NCBI RefSeq assembly: GCF_900240945.1
Contig: NZ_OESG01000013.1
Location: 930,001-994,000 of the forward strand
Source: Mycobacterium sp. 3519A
GTDB taxonomy: Bacteria; Actinomycetota; Actinomycetes; Mycobacteriales; Mycobacteriaceae
Direction of reading: 5' to 3'
DNA: 64,000 bases
The stretch's first letter is position 1. The number at the start of each line of letters is the position of its first letter. Shown one piece after another: positions 37,035 to 46,453 of this stretch. A program made the position numbers and the translations under genes. The notes beneath the pieces are model-generated. The model was not told the origin of the DNA, searched no databases, and was given only the letters and a program-made list of their open reading frames with translations.

Positions 37035-38146
37035 TGGTCGACCTCGCGGACTACCGTCTGGTCTTCGTCGCGCCTGCACGCGGCAGGACCGCGGTCGGCG
37101 ACTACTCCGAAGACTTCATCACGCCGGTGCGGCAGCATTTCGGTGAGGTGGTCGAGGTGCGGTGCGGGTCGCCGGGTGACGACGGGATCGCCGAGGCCCG
37201 ACGCGCCCGCAAGGCCGTCAGGGACCACGTCGCCACCGCTCCGGCAGGCCGGGTGCTGGTGCACGCCGAGTTGGCGGCAGGGGGCTTCGTGCCGTTCTGG
37301 TCGATCGTCGGGCTGCGCGGGGTACCGGTGACCGCGACGATTCACGATCCGCCGCAAGGGGTTTGGTGGCCGTGGTCGGCGAGGTTCATGCACCGCAGCC
37401 GGCTGCTCTTCCACGGCGTGCACTTCCCGACGCAGCGCGTCACCACCGCGCTGGAGGGCCGGGTCTACACCGGCAGGACGTTGGTAGCGCTGACCGAAAC
37501 CGGCAGGCGGTCCATCGAACAGAGATACCCACACCTGTCCGCGGTGCACATCCCGCACATCGTGCGGGACCGGCCGACGATCCGGCCCGCCCAGGACCGG
37601 CCGAAGGCGATCGGGTTCTTCGGACATGTCTACCGCGGCAAGGGATTCGAGCAGATCGAAGGCATCCGTAAGCAGTTGCCGGACGACGTGCTGATCCGGG
37701 TCGCGGGCCGCGGCACCGAAGCGCTGCCCCGTGAGGACGGTATCGAGGTGCTTGGCGCAGTGGACGGTCCTGACGAGGACGCGTTCTTCGAGTCGGTCCG
37801 CGCGATCGTGGTGCCCTACGGCAAGCGGCACTGGCAGGACGTCACCTATCCCGCCTCAGGTGTCGTCGCGCACGCGATGGCGTACCGCACACCGATCGTG
37901 ACGACCGGATACGGCTCGCTGGCCGAACTCGGTACCGAGACCGGAGCGGTCGTCGTCCCCGTCGATCACGACGAACCCGAAACCGTCGCAACAGAATTGG
38001 CGCGCACCATCACCGAGCTGGTGAACGATCAGGCGCGCCTGACTGAACTGGGCGAGTACTCCGAGAAGACCCGTCAGGACCGCTCGGGGCCGCGCACCGC
38101 CGAGGCGTTCGCCGCGGTCTGGTCACGGATTCTCGCGCAGCCGTAG
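37034..38146 (+). CDS. GT-B glycosyltransferase
   Basis: 370 residues. The N-terminal domain is weakly conserved (VFVAPARGRTAVGDYSEDF); IGFFGHVYRGKGFEQI, RVAGRGTEALPREDG and YGKRHWQDVTYPASGVVAHAMAYRTPIVTTGYGSLAELG form the C-terminal donor domain of GT4-like enzymes. It lacks the strict EX7E and may be a diverged family member. Translationally coupled to the acyltransferase. Four nt separate its stop from the convergent methyltransferase. Confidence 0.75.
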   Translation: MVDLADYRLVFVAPARGRTAVGDYSEDFITPVRQHFGEVVEVRCGSPGDDGIAEARRARKAVRDHVATAPAGRVLVHAELAAGGFVPFWSIVGLRGVPVTATIHDPPQGVWWPWSARFMHRSRLLFHGVHFPTQRVTTALEGRVYTGRTLVALTETGRRSIEQRYPHLSAVHIPHIVRDRPTIRPAQDRPKAIGFFGHVYRGKGFEQIEGIRKQLPDDVLIRVAGRGTEALPREDGIEVLGAVDGPDEDAFFESVRAIVVPYGKRHWQDVTYPASGVVAHAMAYRTPIVTTGYGSLAELGTETGAVVVPVDHDEPETVATELARTITELVNDQARLTELGEYSEKTRQDRSGPRTAEAFAAVWSRILAQP

Positions 38147-38150
38147 GCAG

Positions 38151-38834
38151 TTACTCCGGGTCGATCTCGTATTTGCGGATCGCGGACTCGAGCTGCTCGC
38201 CGCTGAACTCCTTGAGCGACGTGATCACCGCCATCCGGCCACCGACGAGACGGTCGATGTTGGCGAACTCATCGATGGCCTTGTAGTGCGGACGGTCGCC
38301 GTAGTCGTCCATCGCGATGGTCCAGCCGCGTTCGTTCTGCAGCATGCGGATCGCCTTGAGCACGCACGCGACCCGGAAGCGCCCGTCGACCAGTACGAAG
38401 TCCGGTGTCCGCCCGCCCTCGAGGCACTCCGGCGGCGGATCGGAGTAACGCCGGAACTTCTCCAGCCTGCCCGCAGAAGGACTGCGCAGGCCGATGGGGC
38501 GTCCCCAGTGTCCGGTCAACCCGATGTCGCCGTACTTGTAGGTCTGGCCGGTCGGTTGCGCCAGGCCGGCGTTGGCGATCTTCTTGCGGACGCTTTTCAG
38601 GAAGTACGGATCCGAGTCGACCGCAATGAATTCGATCCCGTGTTTGGCCGCCAGATACGTGGAGCCGCCGGTTCCGTATTCGAGATAGCGCTTCGATCCG
38701 GTGAGCGTCTCGAGGAAAAAGGCGAGCCCTTCATCGCCCTTGCCGTCGGTGCCGTAAAAAAACGGACTATCGGGGACGGGGAAGTCCATGACCCGCTGAA
38801 GAACCAGAAATTTCAGGGTTCCAGCAATACTCAC
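38151..38834 (-). CDS. class I SAM-methyltransferase-like protein
   Basis: 227 residues from a GTG with GGAG upstream. KRYLEYGTGGSTYLAAKHGIEFIAVDSDP is a motif I/II pair of the Rossmann methyltransferase fold (EYGTGGST); RTPDFVLVDGRFRVACVLKAIRML is the acidic post-II block; WTIAMDDYGDRPHY may carry the substrate site. No methyl acceptor is predictable. Similar proteins occur in polysaccharide loci. Alone on the minus strand between two plus-strand blocks. Confidence 0.7.
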   Translation of the reverse strand: MSIAGTLKFLVLQRVMDFPVPDSPFFYGTDGKGDEGLAFFLETLTGSKRYLEYGTGGSTYLAAKHGIEFIAVDSDPYFLKSVRKKIANAGLAQPTGQTYKYGDIGLTGHWGRPIGLRSPSAGRLEKFRRYSDPPPECLEGGRTPDFVLVDGRFRVACVLKAIRMLQNERGWTIAMDDYGDRPHYKAIDEFANIDRLVGGRMAVITSLKEFSGEQLESAIRKYEIDPE

Positions 38835-39206
38835 GCGTTACTCCTGCAAAAGGCGAACGACTGTCGGCACAGCCTACTCGATGCGCTCAGCAACCGCCTC
38901 CAGGGCCCGGGTTTCGGCCAGGCGCAGGGCCGATCGTGTACGTGGCCGGTGCGGCCGCGCCACTTCTCGTCGCAACGGGGTCTCGCCGGACCGGTGCGCG
39001 GCGTACCTCCCAGCAACTTCACCGAAGTGACGTGGCCAGCGCAAATGGCGATGCCCGTAGAGCCTGGCTTGTCACCATGACGAGTTTGCGGTTCCATCTA
39101 GTTCGAAAAAATAATCCGCACTTGCGGAACACGGACCGAAAACGGCCGCCACCGCCACTCAAAAGGATTGTCAGCGTGATATCAGCCTGTACTGAAGGGT
39201 CTTGAG
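38835..39206. other. 372-nt intergenic region upstream of the flippase gene
   Basis: No coding-type frame. AT-rich between 39085 and 39120. Contains a promoter candidate, TTGCGG (39086-39091), 18 nt, AATAAT (39110-39115), pointing at the flippase gene. Confidence 0.45.
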
Positions 39207-40424
39207 CTGTCCACGCCAGAAGCCGGCACCCGCCGCTCCATCAAGACGCTGATGTCGCTGATGTTCGTCTACGGCGGCAGGGCAGCAGGCCTGCTGTGGA
39301 CGCTGGCGATGATCCACCAACTCGGCATCAGCCAGTACGGCCTCTACAGCCTGGGCTTCGCGGTCACCTCGGTGCTCGGCCAGACCCTGAACAACCCGTA
39401 CGTGGTGCGCGCAGCGCGCGAACCCGAAGAGGACTTCGTCCGGGAACGCGCCAGTCGCTACCTGCTCGGCCTCGCGCTCATGCTGCTCGCGCAGGTTTTC
39501 CTGCCGATCAACTACATCCTCTGGTTCGGCATCCTCGCGGCGGGCGGTGAACTGTGCGTCGGCGCGTACAAGGCGCGTGCGCTGCGGGAAGGCGACCCGC
39601 ACCGCACCTCCCGGATCGACACCAGCCGACAGATCGGCAGCGTCGTCGCGGGCTGCGCCTACCTGTTCGGCACGCACATCGCCGGACTCGGCGAGCCGAC
39701 ACTGCTCGGCGCGAGCATTGCCTACTGCGTGCCCTACGTGGTGGTCGCGGTGCTGGCGGCATTCACTGTTCGTGGCCACCGGCCGCAATGGCCGGGACCG
39801 ATCCGGACCATCCTCGTGTTGTCCGGTGAGATGCTCGGCACCGCCGCGTTCCTGCAGGGCGATGTGCTGCTTCTCGGTTGGCTGACCGACACCACCGTCG
39901 TCGGGTACTACAACCTGACGTGGGTGCTCGCCTCGGCGATCGGCTATGTGGGCCAAGCGTTCGGCGCCACCTACACCCAGCCACTGCGGGACAGCGGCGG
40001 CGACGTGAAGACCGGTCCGCCGCTGAAGCTCACCGTCGCAATCGGTTTGGCCGGCGGGCTGATCGTTCTCATCACGGGCATCGTGCTGCTGTTCACGCCG
40101 GTGCCGCATCAGCTCGCGGTCGCGATGGTCGTCATGTCGGCGTACGCCACCTTCCGCACGATCATCATGGTGTTCACGTTCATCCTGTACGCCCAGCGGC
40201 GTGATGTGATCCGGCTGACCTCCGTGATCGGTTTGGTGCCAGTAAAATTCGGCATCCTCGCCGCGTTGGCGGCGCCGCTGGGTGCGGTCGGCGCCGCGAT
40301 CGCCACATCCGTCAGCGACTTCCTGCTGCTGGTGATCTTCACCGTCGCGATCTACGGGAGGAGGTGGAATGCCAAGGGCGACGTTCCTGTTGTCGAAGGA
40401 CCCGCTGACCGAGCGGGCGGGTGA
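39207..40424 (+). CDS. oligosaccharide flippase (Wzx/MATE-like)
   Basis: About 405 residues if started at a CTG at 39207, or 390 from the first ATG at 39252. Twelve or so hydrophobic segments run along the protein (for example FVYGGRAAGLLWTLAMIHQL, LGLALMLLAQVFLPINYILW, LGASIAYCVPYVVVAVLAAF, IVLITGIVLLF). Polysaccharide-transporter (PST) fold: GxYGLYSLGFAV near the start is typical of RfbX/Wzx. The 15 codons before ATG 39252 read as coding and AAGGG lies 7 nt before the CTG. It flips lipid-linked repeat units across the membrane. It overlaps the next gene by 56 nt. Confidence 0.82.
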   Translation: MSTPEAGTRRSIKTLMSLMFVYGGRAAGLLWTLAMIHQLGISQYGLYSLGFAVTSVLGQTLNNPYVVRAAREPEEDFVRERASRYLLGLALMLLAQVFLPINYILWFGILAAGGELCVGAYKARALREGDPHRTSRIDTSRQIGSVVAGCAYLFGTHIAGLGEPTLLGASIAYCVPYVVVAVLAAFTVRGHRPQWPGPIRTILVLSGEMLGTAAFLQGDVLLLGWLTDTTVVGYYNLTWVLASAIGYVGQAFGATYTQPLRDSGGDVKTGPPLKLTVAIGLAGGLIVLITGIVLLFTPVPHQLAVAMVVMSAYATFRTIIMVFTFILYAQRRDVIRLTSVIGLVPVKFGILAALAAPLGAVGAAIATSVSDFLLLVIFTVAIYGRRWNAKGDVPVVEGPADRAGG

Positions 40425-41499
40425 TGTCGAGCTTGGCCGGCTGATGATGCAACTCGCCGCCGACGCCTATGACGTCTCCGCGATTTGCCTGTCGGAACAA
40501 ACCGGCGCGGCGCAGTTGCCCGGCGGCATTCCGGTGACCCGGATACCCAAGCCGCAGATCCGGCCCGCCCAGTTGCTTGTCGACGCGGTCCGCAAGCGGC
40601 GCAGCCTGGTTCACGTCCGGTTCGACACCTCGGCACTGGTGGCGGCGATCGACGGAGTGAACGCCGACGTGTTCGTCGCAGAGCACAGCTACATGGCCGA
40701 ATCATTCCTGCGCAGCAACAAGTTTCGCAAGTCGGCGCTGGTCGTCAACACCAACGTCAGCGAGGCCCTGGTGTGGCGGGCCACTCGCGGGACCCTCGGC
40801 AGGCTGGAGGCCCCCCGGTTGCGGAGGGACGAAGTCCGCGTCGCCAGGGCGGCGAATGCCGTTGGCACATACGACGAACCGGAGGCGCAGTTCTACCGGG
40901 CCAACGGGGTGCCCCGCGCCCGCTGGCTGGATCTGACCTTGCCGCCGGTGCCGCAGGTGGACGTCGCGACCTCGCCGCGCCGACTGGCGTTCATGGGCTT
41001 ACGTGACTGGCCGCCGAACCAGGAGGCGTTCCTGTACGCGCTGAGGTTGTGGCCGCGAATCGCCGCGGGCATTCCCGATGCGGAGTTGTGCGTGATCGGC
41101 AAGAAGAAGCCGGGCGCCGCGGACCCGGTGTATCCGGACGGGGTTCGCGACCTCGGTTTCGTCGACGACCTGCAGGCGTTTCTCGGCACCTGCCGGGCCA
41201 TGATCGCGCCGATCAAAACCGGTGGCGGCGTCCGGGTGAAGATCCTCGACTCGCTGCGGATGGGGCTGCCGGTGATCGGCACCAGCGCCGCGATCGGGGA
41301 CCTGGGGTCGCTGTTCGGCCTCGAAACCTTCGACGACGACGACGGTTTCGTCGAAGAGTGCCGCAGGCATCTGATGGATCAGTCGGCCGCCGCGGCGATC
41401 GGCGATCGGCTGTACGAGATCAATCGGCAGCGCTGGGAGCAGCGTCTGCCGCATCGCGCGGTGGAGGCGCTGCTGCGCGCCGACACCGTCGCGGCCTAG
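40369..41499 (+). CDS. glycosyltransferase family 4
   Basis: 376 residues from an ATG with GGGAGGAGGTGGA upstream. FLLSKDPLTERAGDVELGRLMMQL and EHSYMAESFLRSNKFRKSALVVNTN form the acceptor domain; LAFMGLRDWPPNQEAFLYAL, AELCVIGKKKPG, FVDDLQAFLGTCRAMIAPIKTGGGVRVKILDSLRMGLPVIGT are the donor-site blocks of GT4 enzymes (GGGVKxKILEAMA-type). Strong overlap with the flippase gene argues for coupled expression. It overlaps the convergent glycoside hydrolase by 4 nt. Confidence 0.86.
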   Translation: MPRATFLLSKDPLTERAGDVELGRLMMQLAADAYDVSAICLSEQTGAAQLPGGIPVTRIPKPQIRPAQLLVDAVRKRRSLVHVRFDTSALVAAIDGVNADVFVAEHSYMAESFLRSNKFRKSALVVNTNVSEALVWRATRGTLGRLEAPRLRRDEVRVARAANAVGTYDEPEAQFYRANGVPRARWLDLTLPPVPQVDVATSPRRLAFMGLRDWPPNQEAFLYALRLWPRIAAGIPDAELCVIGKKKPGAADPVYPDGVRDLGFVDDLQAFLGTCRAMIAPIKTGGGVRVKILDSLRMGLPVIGTSAAIGDLGSLFGLETFDDDDGFVEECRRHLMDQSAAAAIGDRLYEINRQRWEQRLPHRAVEALLRADTVAA

Positions 41500-43031
41500 G
41501 TGAGCGTCACCTGCACGCCCGTGAACGGTGCCCACGTGATGAATCCGTGCTCGAAATCCATTCTGGCAGTGCCGCTTTGGGGGGAGTACTTGTCGCTGGT
41601 CGCCAACCCCAGCGCGGGGACGTAGGCCGCGGCCATCTGACCGTCCAGCCAGTGCGCACCGGTGGCCGGTGACCACCACGCCTTGATGCCGTTCTCGAAT
41701 TGCTGCATGCCGTTGGCGAATTGGGTGGTCGGTGCGACCTTCTTGGGAATCACCAATTGGGCAATCGGGGTCGGTGCGGCGATGAACGAACCGGCCTTCG
41801 GTGTTTCGTAAAGCGTGCGCACCGTGCGCATCTGCGCCCACACCGTCGGGGTCGCCCGGAACACCGGGCTGAGCACCTCGCCGAGGTCCGGGCTGGTTTG
41901 TTTGGCGAACCGGGTGAACTCCAACGACTTGCCCGGCGCGAACAGCATGATCTGCTGCGCCGGTTTCGGCGTCCAGTCGCTGCGGTAGACGCCGAACGTG
42001 TCCTGCACGTCGGTGCTGCCGGTGGCCCGGTCACGCGTCGTGTAGATCAGCAGCGGGCCGGTGAACGGCATCTCCTGCCACTTGAGCAGGACGTCCTTGA
42101 TGAACGCGGCCTGGTCGGCCTCGCTGACCTTCGACGTCGGCTGGCCGTACTCGGTGCACCAGATTCTCTTGGCGGCATCGCCGTTGGCGACCATCGTCTG
42201 ACGCATGCCGATCAATTGGTTGACCGGAGAATTCGCGAGCGGAACGCCGTCGGAGAACTTCAGGGTGTAGTGGTACGGATGAAACGACAGCGCGTCGAAG
42301 AAGTTCTTCGCACCCGCGGCGTACATCTCGGAGACGAATCGGACCGGGTTGATGGTGACGTTTCCGAAATCGATCACCGCGCCGAGCACACCGCCGATGA
42401 TCGTGACCGACGGGTCGACGGCCTTGATCTTCGGATAAGCGGCCTTCAACAGGTCGGTGTAGCCGGCGGCATCGGGGGCAGGCGTGTAGAAGGTGATCGC
42501 GTTGGGTTCGTTCCAGATCTCGTAGGCGGCGATCTTGCCCTGGTAGCGCTGGGCCACCTTCGCGGCGAAGTCGGCGTAGACGTCGGGGGACGCGGGCCGC
42601 CCGCTGAGTGGCCGCCCGCCCGGCGCCACCGCCCACGCCGGGGTCGAGTTGATGAACCCCATCACGGACAGGTTCTTCGCCACCGCGGCGTTGACGACCT
42701 TGTCGACGTTGGCCCAGTTCAGCGTGCCTCCCCTGACGGGCTCGATCCCCGCCCACGGGATCATCACCCGCACGGTGTCGACCTTCGTCAGCGCCCATTT
42801 GGCGGCCGTTTTGTCGACGTCGGCCTGCGTCATCCCGTACGTGTCGGCGTCGGCGAAACCAATTGTGGTGGGCAGCGGATTAATTGCGGCGGCGTCAATT
42901 ACTGTCACCTGCCGCGGCTTTTGCCCCGGCATTACTGCGACGATTGCGATTACGCAGACAATCGCAATAGCGATAGCGGTAACGACCAAAAAGAAGGCGC
43001 GGTGAGATCCCCGATAATGCGCGCGTGGCAC
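41496..43031 (-). CDS. membrane-anchored glycoside hydrolase (GH39/GH5-like) with LGFP-like repeat
   Basis: 511 residues from a GTG with TTGGAG 6 nt before; an ATG at 43103 is an alternative. An N-terminal transmembrane helix (residues ~10-32) is followed by a secreted TIM-barrel: MIPWAGIEPVRGGTLNWANVDKVV, YEIWNEPNAITFYTP with acid/base glutamate and IWCTEYGQPTSKV with the candidate nucleophile glutamate. The C-terminus has LGLATSDKYSPQSGTARMDFEHGFITW, close to the LGFP repeat of mycolata cell-wall proteins. It may cut the exported polysaccharide. Sits at the end of the flippase block. Confidence 0.75.
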   Translation of the reverse strand: MPRAHYRGSHRAFFLVVTAIAIAIVCVIAIVAVMPGQKPRQVTVIDAAAINPLPTTIGFADADTYGMTQADVDKTAAKWALTKVDTVRVMIPWAGIEPVRGGTLNWANVDKVVNAAVAKNLSVMGFINSTPAWAVAPGGRPLSGRPASPDVYADFAAKVAQRYQGKIAAYEIWNEPNAITFYTPAPDAAGYTDLLKAAYPKIKAVDPSVTIIGGVLGAVIDFGNVTINPVRFVSEMYAAGAKNFFDALSFHPYHYTLKFSDGVPLANSPVNQLIGMRQTMVANGDAAKRIWCTEYGQPTSKVSEADQAAFIKDVLLKWQEMPFTGPLLIYTTRDRATGSTDVQDTFGVYRSDWTPKPAQQIMLFAPGKSLEFTRFAKQTSPDLGEVLSPVFRATPTVWAQMRTVRTLYETPKAGSFIAAPTPIAQLVIPKKVAPTTQFANGMQQFENGIKAWWSPATGAHWLDGQMAAAYVPALGLATSDKYSPQSGTARMDFEHGFITWAPFTGVQVTLT

Positions 43032-43369
43032 GTGAGTCTCCAAGAGTATGTCGGCGAGGAGTGCGGGATTTTCGATCTTGATCCAGGCGCTAGTTTGATG
43101 CATGGACCAGCAATTTCACGCCTACGACGGCAACGGGCGTGTCGCAAAAGAATGGCGCCGTCCAGTGTCGCGATTGCCAGGCCGCACCAAACGCATTCCC
43201 AGCAAATTCTGAATCGAGGATCATCGAGAAGGCGTCGCCGGTCGAATCGATGCCGTTACAGGTTTTCGGGGAGGCCGGGCAAGCTCGTCAGGTGCGGGCT
43301 TGCGGGGACCGATACCATGCTTGTCATCGCATCCAGCTAACGCCAACCTAGCTCAAGGGGGACGTGCCG
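43032..43369. other. 338-nt intergenic region between divergent hydrolase and phosphatase-like genes
   Basis: No coding-type frame and no clear promoter pair were recognised. Two promoters would be needed here for the divergent genes. Confidence 0.4.
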
Positions 43370-44836
43370 ATGGCCGGCCGCAAGCGAGACGTGATCCTGT
43401 ACGAGCTCAACGAAGTCCCGTGGAGCATCGTCGACTATTACGTGCAGCGTCGCCCGAACTCGAATCTCGCCGGGCTGCTCGACGGAGGGCAGTCGCTGAC
43501 CACCCGGCATTCCGACGACCCGAAGCTGGGCGGTCTGCAGCCGTGGCGGACCTGGCCTTCACTGCACAATTCGACGTACGACCACAACTCGTTCGATCTT
43601 GGCCAGGATCCGGGCACCTTTCGCGGCGATCCGATCTGGGATGTGGCCGAGCGCGCAGGCCTGCGCGTGGGGCTGTTCGGTCCGCTGCAGAGTTGGCCGG
43701 CGCGGCAGTTCCGGCACGGCGGCTTCTACGTGCCCGACACCTTCAGCCAGGACGCCAAGACCTATCCGGCGTCGCTGAGCAGTTTTCAGGCCTTCAACCT
43801 GGCGATGACCGGGCAGAACGGGTTCACCTCGGATGCGGCGCTGAACCCGCAGTCACTGCTGAAGACCGGCGTCGATCTGCTCCGCCAGGGGCTGACCCCG
43901 ACGTCGGCGGCGACGCTCGCCGGTCATCTGGTCCGCGAAGTTCGCGACGAACGCTACAAGCAACTGCGCGCCTCGATGCAGGTGCTGCCCAGCTTCGACC
44001 TGTACTGGCGGCTGCACCGCAAGCATCAGCCCAACCTCAGCATCTTCTTCACCAATCACGTTGCGAGCATGATGCACCGGTTCTGGGGTGACGCGATCCC
44101 CGGCTACACCGACGAGCACGACTACGTCGCCGACGACGTCTACGGCAGCTTCATCATGACCGCGATGGATTTCACCGATCGCCAACTCGGCCGGATCCGC
44201 AAATACATGGCCTCGCACCCGGATTCGATGCTGGTGCTGGCCGCCAGCATGGGGCAGGGCCCGGTCGATCCCCGCTTCACCGACATCGGTCTGTTCGTGC
44301 TCGAGGAGCACGCCAAGCTGGTGTCCCGACTGGGCCTGCCGCCGGCAGAACCGGGCTTGACGATGTACCCGCATCTGTCGCTGGTGTTCGCCGACGAGGC
44401 CGCCGCGCAGGCGGCGGTGGCGCCGTTGGAGTCCGTCGTCGTCGAGAACGTCGGCCCGCTGTTCGCCCGCTTCAGGGTCCAAGGTCGCACCGTCACCTTT
44501 GCGATCGCCAACGTGATCGACAACCCCGAAGAGCGGCCGGAGGCCTCGATTTCGGTGCACCTCAAACCGGTGGGCGTCCAGACGGAAATCACGGTCACGC
44601 CATCGGATCTCGGCTTCACGTTGAAGTCCCGCGTCGGCGGTGACAACACGGCTTACCACATCCCGGAAGGGATCATGCTGGCCTACGGCGCAGGTGTCAC
44701 CCGCGATCCGTCGCGCAAGGAGGTCGACGTCCTCGATGTCGCACCGTCGCTGCTGGCCAACGTGCTCGGTGTCGAGCCGGCCGATTCGATGCGCGGGGTG
44801 CCCAGCCTGTTCGAACAAGTGCCTGTCGCGCGGTAG
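43370..44836 (+). CDS. alkaline-phosphatase-superfamily (phosphodiesterase/phosphoglycerate-mutase-like) protein
   Basis: 488 residues from the ATG at 43370, with AAGGGGGA 7 nt upstream. DVILYELNEVPWSIVDYYV and LQPWRTWPSLHNSTYDHNSF resemble the N-terminal region of type I phosphodiesterases/nucleotide pyrophosphatases, PNLSIFFTNHVASMMHRFWGD is the central block, and VLDVAPSLLANVLGVEPADSMRG the typical C-terminus. The second metal block, normally DHG, reads LAASMGQGP here, and the first strand ends in N-E instead of D, so metal binding may be altered. No signal peptide. A phosphotransferase or hydrolase in polysaccharide modification is possible. Confidence 0.72.
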   Translation: MAGRKRDVILYELNEVPWSIVDYYVQRRPNSNLAGLLDGGQSLTTRHSDDPKLGGLQPWRTWPSLHNSTYDHNSFDLGQDPGTFRGDPIWDVAERAGLRVGLFGPLQSWPARQFRHGGFYVPDTFSQDAKTYPASLSSFQAFNLAMTGQNGFTSDAALNPQSLLKTGVDLLRQGLTPTSAATLAGHLVREVRDERYKQLRASMQVLPSFDLYWRLHRKHQPNLSIFFTNHVASMMHRFWGDAIPGYTDEHDYVADDVYGSFIMTAMDFTDRQLGRIRKYMASHPDSMLVLAASMGQGPVDPRFTDIGLFVLEEHAKLVSRLGLPPAEPGLTMYPHLSLVFADEAAAQAAVAPLESVVVENVGPLFARFRVQGRTVTFAIANVIDNPEERPEASISVHLKPVGVQTEITVTPSDLGFTLKSRVGGDNTAYHIPEGIMLAYGAGVTRDPSRKEVDVLDVAPSLLANVLGVEPADSMRGVPSLFEQVPVAR

Positions 44837-44886
44837 GCGCCTGTAGCTGGCGTCTCCCATTCGCTAATGGCGCATGAGAGATCCGG

Positions 44887-46329
44887 TCACCGAATGGCGG
44901 CGGGAACCGGTTGGGTCAGTGCGCTGGCGTCCGGTGGCACCGCGGTTTCACCCAGTCGTCTGGATTCCTCGACGTAGACCATGAACGCCAGGAACATCGA
45001 GAACTGCAGCGCCATCACGGGCATGTCGACAACGGACTGCGCCAAATTCATGTACACCACGGCGATGCCGATGAACACGCCGCCGAAGACGGCATTCGGC
45101 AGCGAATCCGAGCGCATGGCGCGGTATCCCAGCACGCACCCGATGACGAGAATGGCGACGAAGATCAGGCCCGTGATGATGCCGCCGCGGTACACGGTGA
45201 GCAGCGGCGCATTGGATACGTAATTGAGGCTCTGGGCCGCTTGTCCGCTGCGGAATTCGGGCCTGTCCCAGCCGAGCCCGAAGACCCAATGGCCCGATAG
45301 CTGATGCGGGAAGTTGTGCAGTGCGGCCACCCGGTCCGATCGCCCTTTGTCGTCGCTGGCGAACGACGCCAGGACGCGATCGCGGATCATGGGGGTGAGG
45401 AACACAGCGGCCGCGCCGAGCAGCACGGCTCCGATGGCCAACTGCCGGTCGCGACTGCGCATGCTGTGGAACAGGAACACCAACAGCAGCCCGACCGCGA
45501 CGCTGAACAGCGTGGCTCTGCTCAACGTGAGCAGCATGGCCGCGAACAGGATCACGGCCAGCGACGTCCGGATCCACCCGCGGAACAGGATCAGGCACAG
45601 CAGCAGCGCGATCGTCAGGCAGAAGCCCGCGCTGTTGGGCAGCACCCAGGTGCCGCCGAGTCGGATGGTCTTGCCCACCACGCCGGACCCCTCGTCGGAG
45701 TAGACGTAGAGCGCGGTGTTCTGGCGCAATTCGGCGCCGACGCCGTAGCCGAAGATCTTCAACGGTTTCAGCAGGCGTTGCTGCTGGTCGATGGTGGACA
45801 TCGCGATGCCGGCGAGCGCGTTGACCGTTGCTGAGACCACGAAAACCCGACCGAACCGGGCCAGGTTTTCCCGTGACAGCCGAAGCAGGCCGACGATCAA
45901 CAGCGAGGCGATCGCCCACCGGGTGAACGACATCAGGCTGAAAAGGGTGACTCCTGTGGCAATCACCGAAATGCCTGCTGCGACAATCAACAGCAAAACC
46001 GCAATTTCGAGCCTGGTGAGCCTGCTTCGCTCGGTGGTATGAATGAGCGCGGCCAGCAGTACCCCAGCGGCGAACAGCAAATACATCGGCACGTGTACGC
46101 CGGGCAGGTAGCCGAATGGAATAGCGCCCATCACCACGGCTAAGCCCCAATAAAGCCACAGTGGATGCCGCAAACCGATGTAGACCCCTACGACGAACGC
46201 GAGGAGGGCCACCAGCCCGAAGGTCGCCAGCCTGCCCTGGGTGATGACTGCCCAGACCCCCAGGGGGACTACAGCAACAGTTGCGGCGGCTAACATGTAT
46301 TTGCCGAGCGGATTCCAGCGGGCCTTCAC
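44887..46329 (-). CDS. O-antigen ligase/polymerase-like (Wzy/WaaL) membrane protein
   Basis: 480 residues from a GTG. About 11-12 hydrophobic helices with a large extracytoplasmic loop in the middle/late part containing NFPHQLSGHWVFGLGWDRPEFRSGQAAQSLNYVSNAPLLTVYRGG, the pattern of the O-antigen ligase/Wzy family (PF04932-like), where arginine and histidine in this loop are important. It would polymerise flipped repeat units, or ligate glycan to a carrier. Divergent from the chain-length determinant gene across 124 nt. Strong companion evidence for a Wzx/Wzy-type pathway: flippase, two Wzz, WbaP-type transferase. Confidence 0.8.
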   Translation of the reverse strand: MKARWNPLGKYMLAAATVAVVPLGVWAVITQGRLATFGLVALLAFVVGVYIGLRHPLWLYWGLAVVMGAIPFGYLPGVHVPMYLLFAAGVLLAALIHTTERSRLTRLEIAVLLLIVAAGISVIATGVTLFSLMSFTRWAIASLLIVGLLRLSRENLARFGRVFVVSATVNALAGIAMSTIDQQQRLLKPLKIFGYGVGAELRQNTALYVYSDEGSGVVGKTIRLGGTWVLPNSAGFCLTIALLLCLILFRGWIRTSLAVILFAAMLLTLSRATLFSVAVGLLLVFLFHSMRSRDRQLAIGAVLLGAAAVFLTPMIRDRVLASFASDDKGRSDRVAALHNFPHQLSGHWVFGLGWDRPEFRSGQAAQSLNYVSNAPLLTVYRGGIITGLIFVAILVIGCVLGYRAMRSDSLPNAVFGGVFIGIAVVYMNLAQSVVDMPVMALQFSMFLAFMVYVEESRRLGETAVPPDASALTQPVPAAIR

Positions 46330-46453
46330 GAGGTCTATGGTGTCAGGTCGAACGATGTGACACCAGCTTGGCCCGAGAACTTCATAGACGCCTCGGGCGG
46401 CACAACCCGATACCCTAGACATTGTTTGCCGAGTTTTTCGAAAGGGCTGGATC

